64,000 nt of DNA, taken from positions 1,116,001 to 1,180,000 of the forward strand of contig CAVZII010000005.1 of assembly GCA_963775275.1 (NCBI GenBank). Direction: 5' to 3'. The notes beneath the pieces were generated by a model that was given only the letters and a program-made list of their open reading frames with translations, was not told the DNA's origin and did not search any database. This document shows positions 61,927-64,000 of this stretch, piece by piece. How positions within the stretch are numbered: position 1 is the first letter of the stretch; each line of letters begins with the position of its first letter. The DNA is from JANWHQ01 sp963775275. Lineage in GTDB: Bacteria; Pseudomonadota; Alphaproteobacteria; Caulobacterales; Caulobacteraceae. A program made the position numbers and the translations under genes.

Positions 61927-63600
61927 CCGACGCGTCGTCCGTCACGCCCCTCGGCGGGATCATCGCCCCGCTGTTCACGGGGCTGGGCCTGTTCTTCTGC
62001 GGCGTGCGGTTCATCGCCGCCAACCTGGCGCCCCTCGCCGGCCCGGCCACGCGCCGCCTGCTGCGCAGCGCGCTCAGCACCGGCTGGAAAGCGGCCCTGG
62101 CCGGGATCGGCGCGGGACTGGTCACCCAGAGCACCAACGCCGTCAGCCTGACCGTCGTGGGCTTCGTGCGGGCGGGGGTCCTGCCGGAGAGACGTGCGGC
62201 GTTGCTGCCCACCTGGTCTCACGTGGGCGCCGCGGCGCTGGTGATTCTGGTGTCGCTGCGGACCGACGTGGCGGTGGCCTATGTCCTGGCCCTGGCCGGG
62301 GCGGCGCTCTACTTCGACCTGAACCTCTCCGAGCGGGTGCGCCATGCGGTAATGGCGCTGCTGGGCGCGGCGATGCTGTTCCTCGGCATGGAGATGCTGA
62401 GGCTGGGCAGCGACCCCCTGAAGTCCTGGCTGATGGCGCGCCACCTGTTGATGCACGGCCAGGCCCATCCGTTCGCGCCGCTGCTGGTGGGCGCAGGCCT
62501 GGCGGTTCTCACCCAGTCCTCCACCGTGGCCGGGGCCATTGCGGTGGCGCTGGTCCGGGTAGGCGTGTTCGACCTGGAAACGGCCATGGTCCTTCTGACC
62601 GGGGCGGGGGCAGGCTCGGCGGCCAACTACGCCATCCTGGCGCGTCGCGGCGAGGCGGTCGGACAACACATCCTGCTGTTCCAGGCGGCCCAGAAGCTGT
62701 TCGGCGCGACGCTCCTGGGCGCGGTCCTGCTGGCGCCGGGCGGCGCCACGGCCCTGTTCGAACGGCTCGACGACACGCCCGCCGGCCAGTTCGCCCGCGC
62801 CTTCCTGATCGTGCAGATCGGCGGCTCGCTGGCCTGCACCATTCTGCAGGGCCCGCTGCAGGCGCTGTTCGCACGCATCGCCCCGCCCAGCGGGACCGAG
62901 GCCCTGGGCAGGCCGGCCTTTCTGGTGGAGGAGGCCCTGGCCGATCCGGAGCTGGCGCTGGACCTGGCGGCGCGCGAGGAGCAGCGCCTCCTGGAGCGGC
63001 TGCCCCGGATGCTGGACGCCGTCCGGGCTCACGGCGACCGCACAGGGCCGGGCGCGGAGAAGCTGAAGAGCGCCGGGGCGAGCGTGGCGGAGGCGATCCG
63101 GCGCTACCTGGCCGGGGTGCTGGAGAGCGAGCCCGGGCGCGGCGCGGTCATCCGCGCCATGCGGCTGCAGCGGGTGCTCGACAACCTCGTCGCGCTGCAG
63201 GAGGCGATGGCCGAGTTCGAGGCCGACGTGCGCGCCGCGGCCGGGTCCCAGGGCGCCCAGGCGCTCGGCCGCATGGTCGAGAGCCTGCACATGCTTCTGG
63301 AGGTGCTGGCCGAGATCACCGCGAGCCGGGACGCCGCGGGCCAACAGGTCTCGCTGGCGCTGCTCGGCGACCGGCAGGAGGCTGTCGAGCGCCTGCGCGC
63401 GCGGCTGATGGCCGACACGTCGGACGCCCCGGCCAGGGTGCAGGAGGCGCTTTTCCGCAGCACGGTCCTGTTCGAGCGGATCCTGTGGTTGGCCCGCGAC
63501 ACGGCGACGGTGTCGATCCGGTCGGGTCAGGAGACGGGCCCGCTCCCGAGATCTTCCTCCTCTGGGGGAAGTCCGGCCGAAGGCCGGGTAGGGGGCCTTC
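61923..63600 (+). CDS. Na/Pi cotransporter family protein with PhoU-like C-terminal region, no normal stop
   Basis: The frame opens with ATG at 61923. The membrane part (to about 62870) carries two inverted copies of the family's QSS-type motif: GAGLVTQSTNAVSLTVVGF and AVLTQSSTVAGAIAVAL. The second half (about 62900-63530) is helical and PhoU-like (AREEQRLLERLPRMLDAV, LQRVLDNLVALQEAMAEFEA, LFERILWLARDTATVS). The family imports phosphate with sodium or links phosphate and signalling. The protein-like part ends near 63540, but the frame has no stop there: it runs through the palindromic repeat at 63550-63671 and on to the window edge, antisense to the next gene. The end given is therefore approximate. 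Confidence 0.85.
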
Positions 63601-63671
63601 CGCCCACAGACCTTTTTTGCGATCCCCCTTCGTCGCCCTCCGGGCGACACTTCCCCCAGAGGGGGAAGATC
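63550..63671. repeat. CCCCCTTCGTCGCCC-type palindromic repeat, copy 2
   Basis: A compound palindrome from GATCTTCCTCCTCTGGGGGA to TTCCCCCAGAGGGGGAAGAT and C. It contains CCGGCCGAAGGCCGG, GGGGGCCTTCCGCCC and CGTCGCCCTCCGGGCGAC, shared with the copy at 32969-33084. It sits at the 3' end of the cotransporter gene, whose frame reads through it. Confidence 0.85.
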
Positions 63672-63694
63672 CGTTCGTCCTGGGTCGCGCGCCG

Positions 63695-64000
63695 TCAGGC
63701 CTCGGCGGCGGTGTGGGCCTCGAACTGGATGCCGCCCTCCATCTCCAGGTCGCCCAGGACGTCCTTGCGGGTGAAATGGCGGATGTCGCCCCAGCGGCCC
63801 TGGCGGACCTTGCCCACGATGCCCTGGTCGCCGATGTGGCCGCGGCCCACCGAGACGAGGTCGAACTGGCCGGCCTCGAAGCGGCGGATCAGCTCGGCGA
63901 AGCCCGCCGCGCCCGTGGGCCTGGCCTCCTGGCCGAAGAAGTTCTCCATCACGTCGATGTCGAGCCCGACGGACCCCACCGCGATCACCGGGGCGTCGGT
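63695..64000 (-). CDS. NADH:flavin oxidoreductase (old yellow enzyme family), C-terminal part
   Basis: About 100 C-terminal residues; the frame is open to the right edge, so the 5' part is outside the window. IAVGSVGLDIDVMENFFGQEA and FEAGQFDLVSVGRGHIGDQGIVGKVRQGRW match the FMN-phosphate-binding end of old-yellow-enzyme-type proteins (usual form AVGRSLLADPEWVAKVREGR). The tail DIRHFTRKDVLGDLEMEGGI follows. The gene converges on the Na/Pi cotransporter gene. Confidence 0.85.
   Translation of the reverse strand, partial: TDAPVIAVGSVGLDIDVMENFFGQEARPTGAAGFAELIRRFEAGQFDLVSVGRGHIGDQGIVGKVRQGRWGDIRHFTRKDVLGDLEMEGGIQFEAHTAAEA

Overview
The window looks like chromosomal DNA of a GC-rich alphaproteobacterium, most probably a Caulobacterales member close to Phenylobacterium or Caulobacter. 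This is inferred from three large TonB-dependent receptors, a YfiR-family protein, TPR-sulfotransferases, an ArsR plus SRPBCC cassette, and single-domain and hybrid histidine-kinase signalling. There is no phage, plasmid backbone, CRISPR array or intact insertion sequence. The content is mostly core metabolism and envelope or signalling genes, with palindromic repeats between them.

Layout. 1-1381: remnant of a serine hydrolase ending inside tRNA-Gln, then tRNA-Pro. 1531-8563: a TonB receptor, then an operon of TonB receptor, YfiR-like protein and hybrid histidine kinase. 8923-18420: sppA, then a TonB receptor between two TPR-sulfotransferases. 18424-22890: oligopeptide-type ABC transporter (oppB, oppC, a glutathione-transferase-like gene, oppA) without ATPase genes. 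22993-25282: DUF442 protein, metallo-hydrolase and a third sulfotransferase. 25242-28163: an unusual acyl-adenylate-ligase/DUF1499 membrane fusion. 28225-34274: pdxH, a DnaJ-like gene, aroC, serA and serC. 34762-45443: a complete MacAB-type tripartite efflux operon with two FtsX permeases, divergent from a two-component system. 45492-54488: an esterase, PhzF, a flavin-dependent oxidoreductase, MazG-like, thiD, a phosphotransferase, and arsR with two SRPBCC genes. 54647-56928: an OmpA-like gene and a di-heme cytochrome. 57131-61926: a partner-switching signalling module that runs by overlap into a Na/Pi cotransporter with a PhoU-like tail. The window ends in a partial NADH:flavin oxidoreductase.

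How the parts work together. The receptor operons probably serve regulated uptake of large substrates. The 36-45 kb block reads as export of a compound sensed by its own kinase and regulator. The 57-63.6 kb block joins a phosphorelay (hybrid kinase, two receivers) to a phosphatase/kinase/antagonist switch, with no sigma factor gene in view.

Quality warning. Three otherwise ordinary genes (a glutathione-transferase-like gene, serC and a hybrid kinase) carry one apparent extra base in a homopolymer run. This may be assembly error rather than gene loss. At least six families of palindromic repeats occupy intergenic gaps; one pair supplies the stop codons of both genes that flank it.
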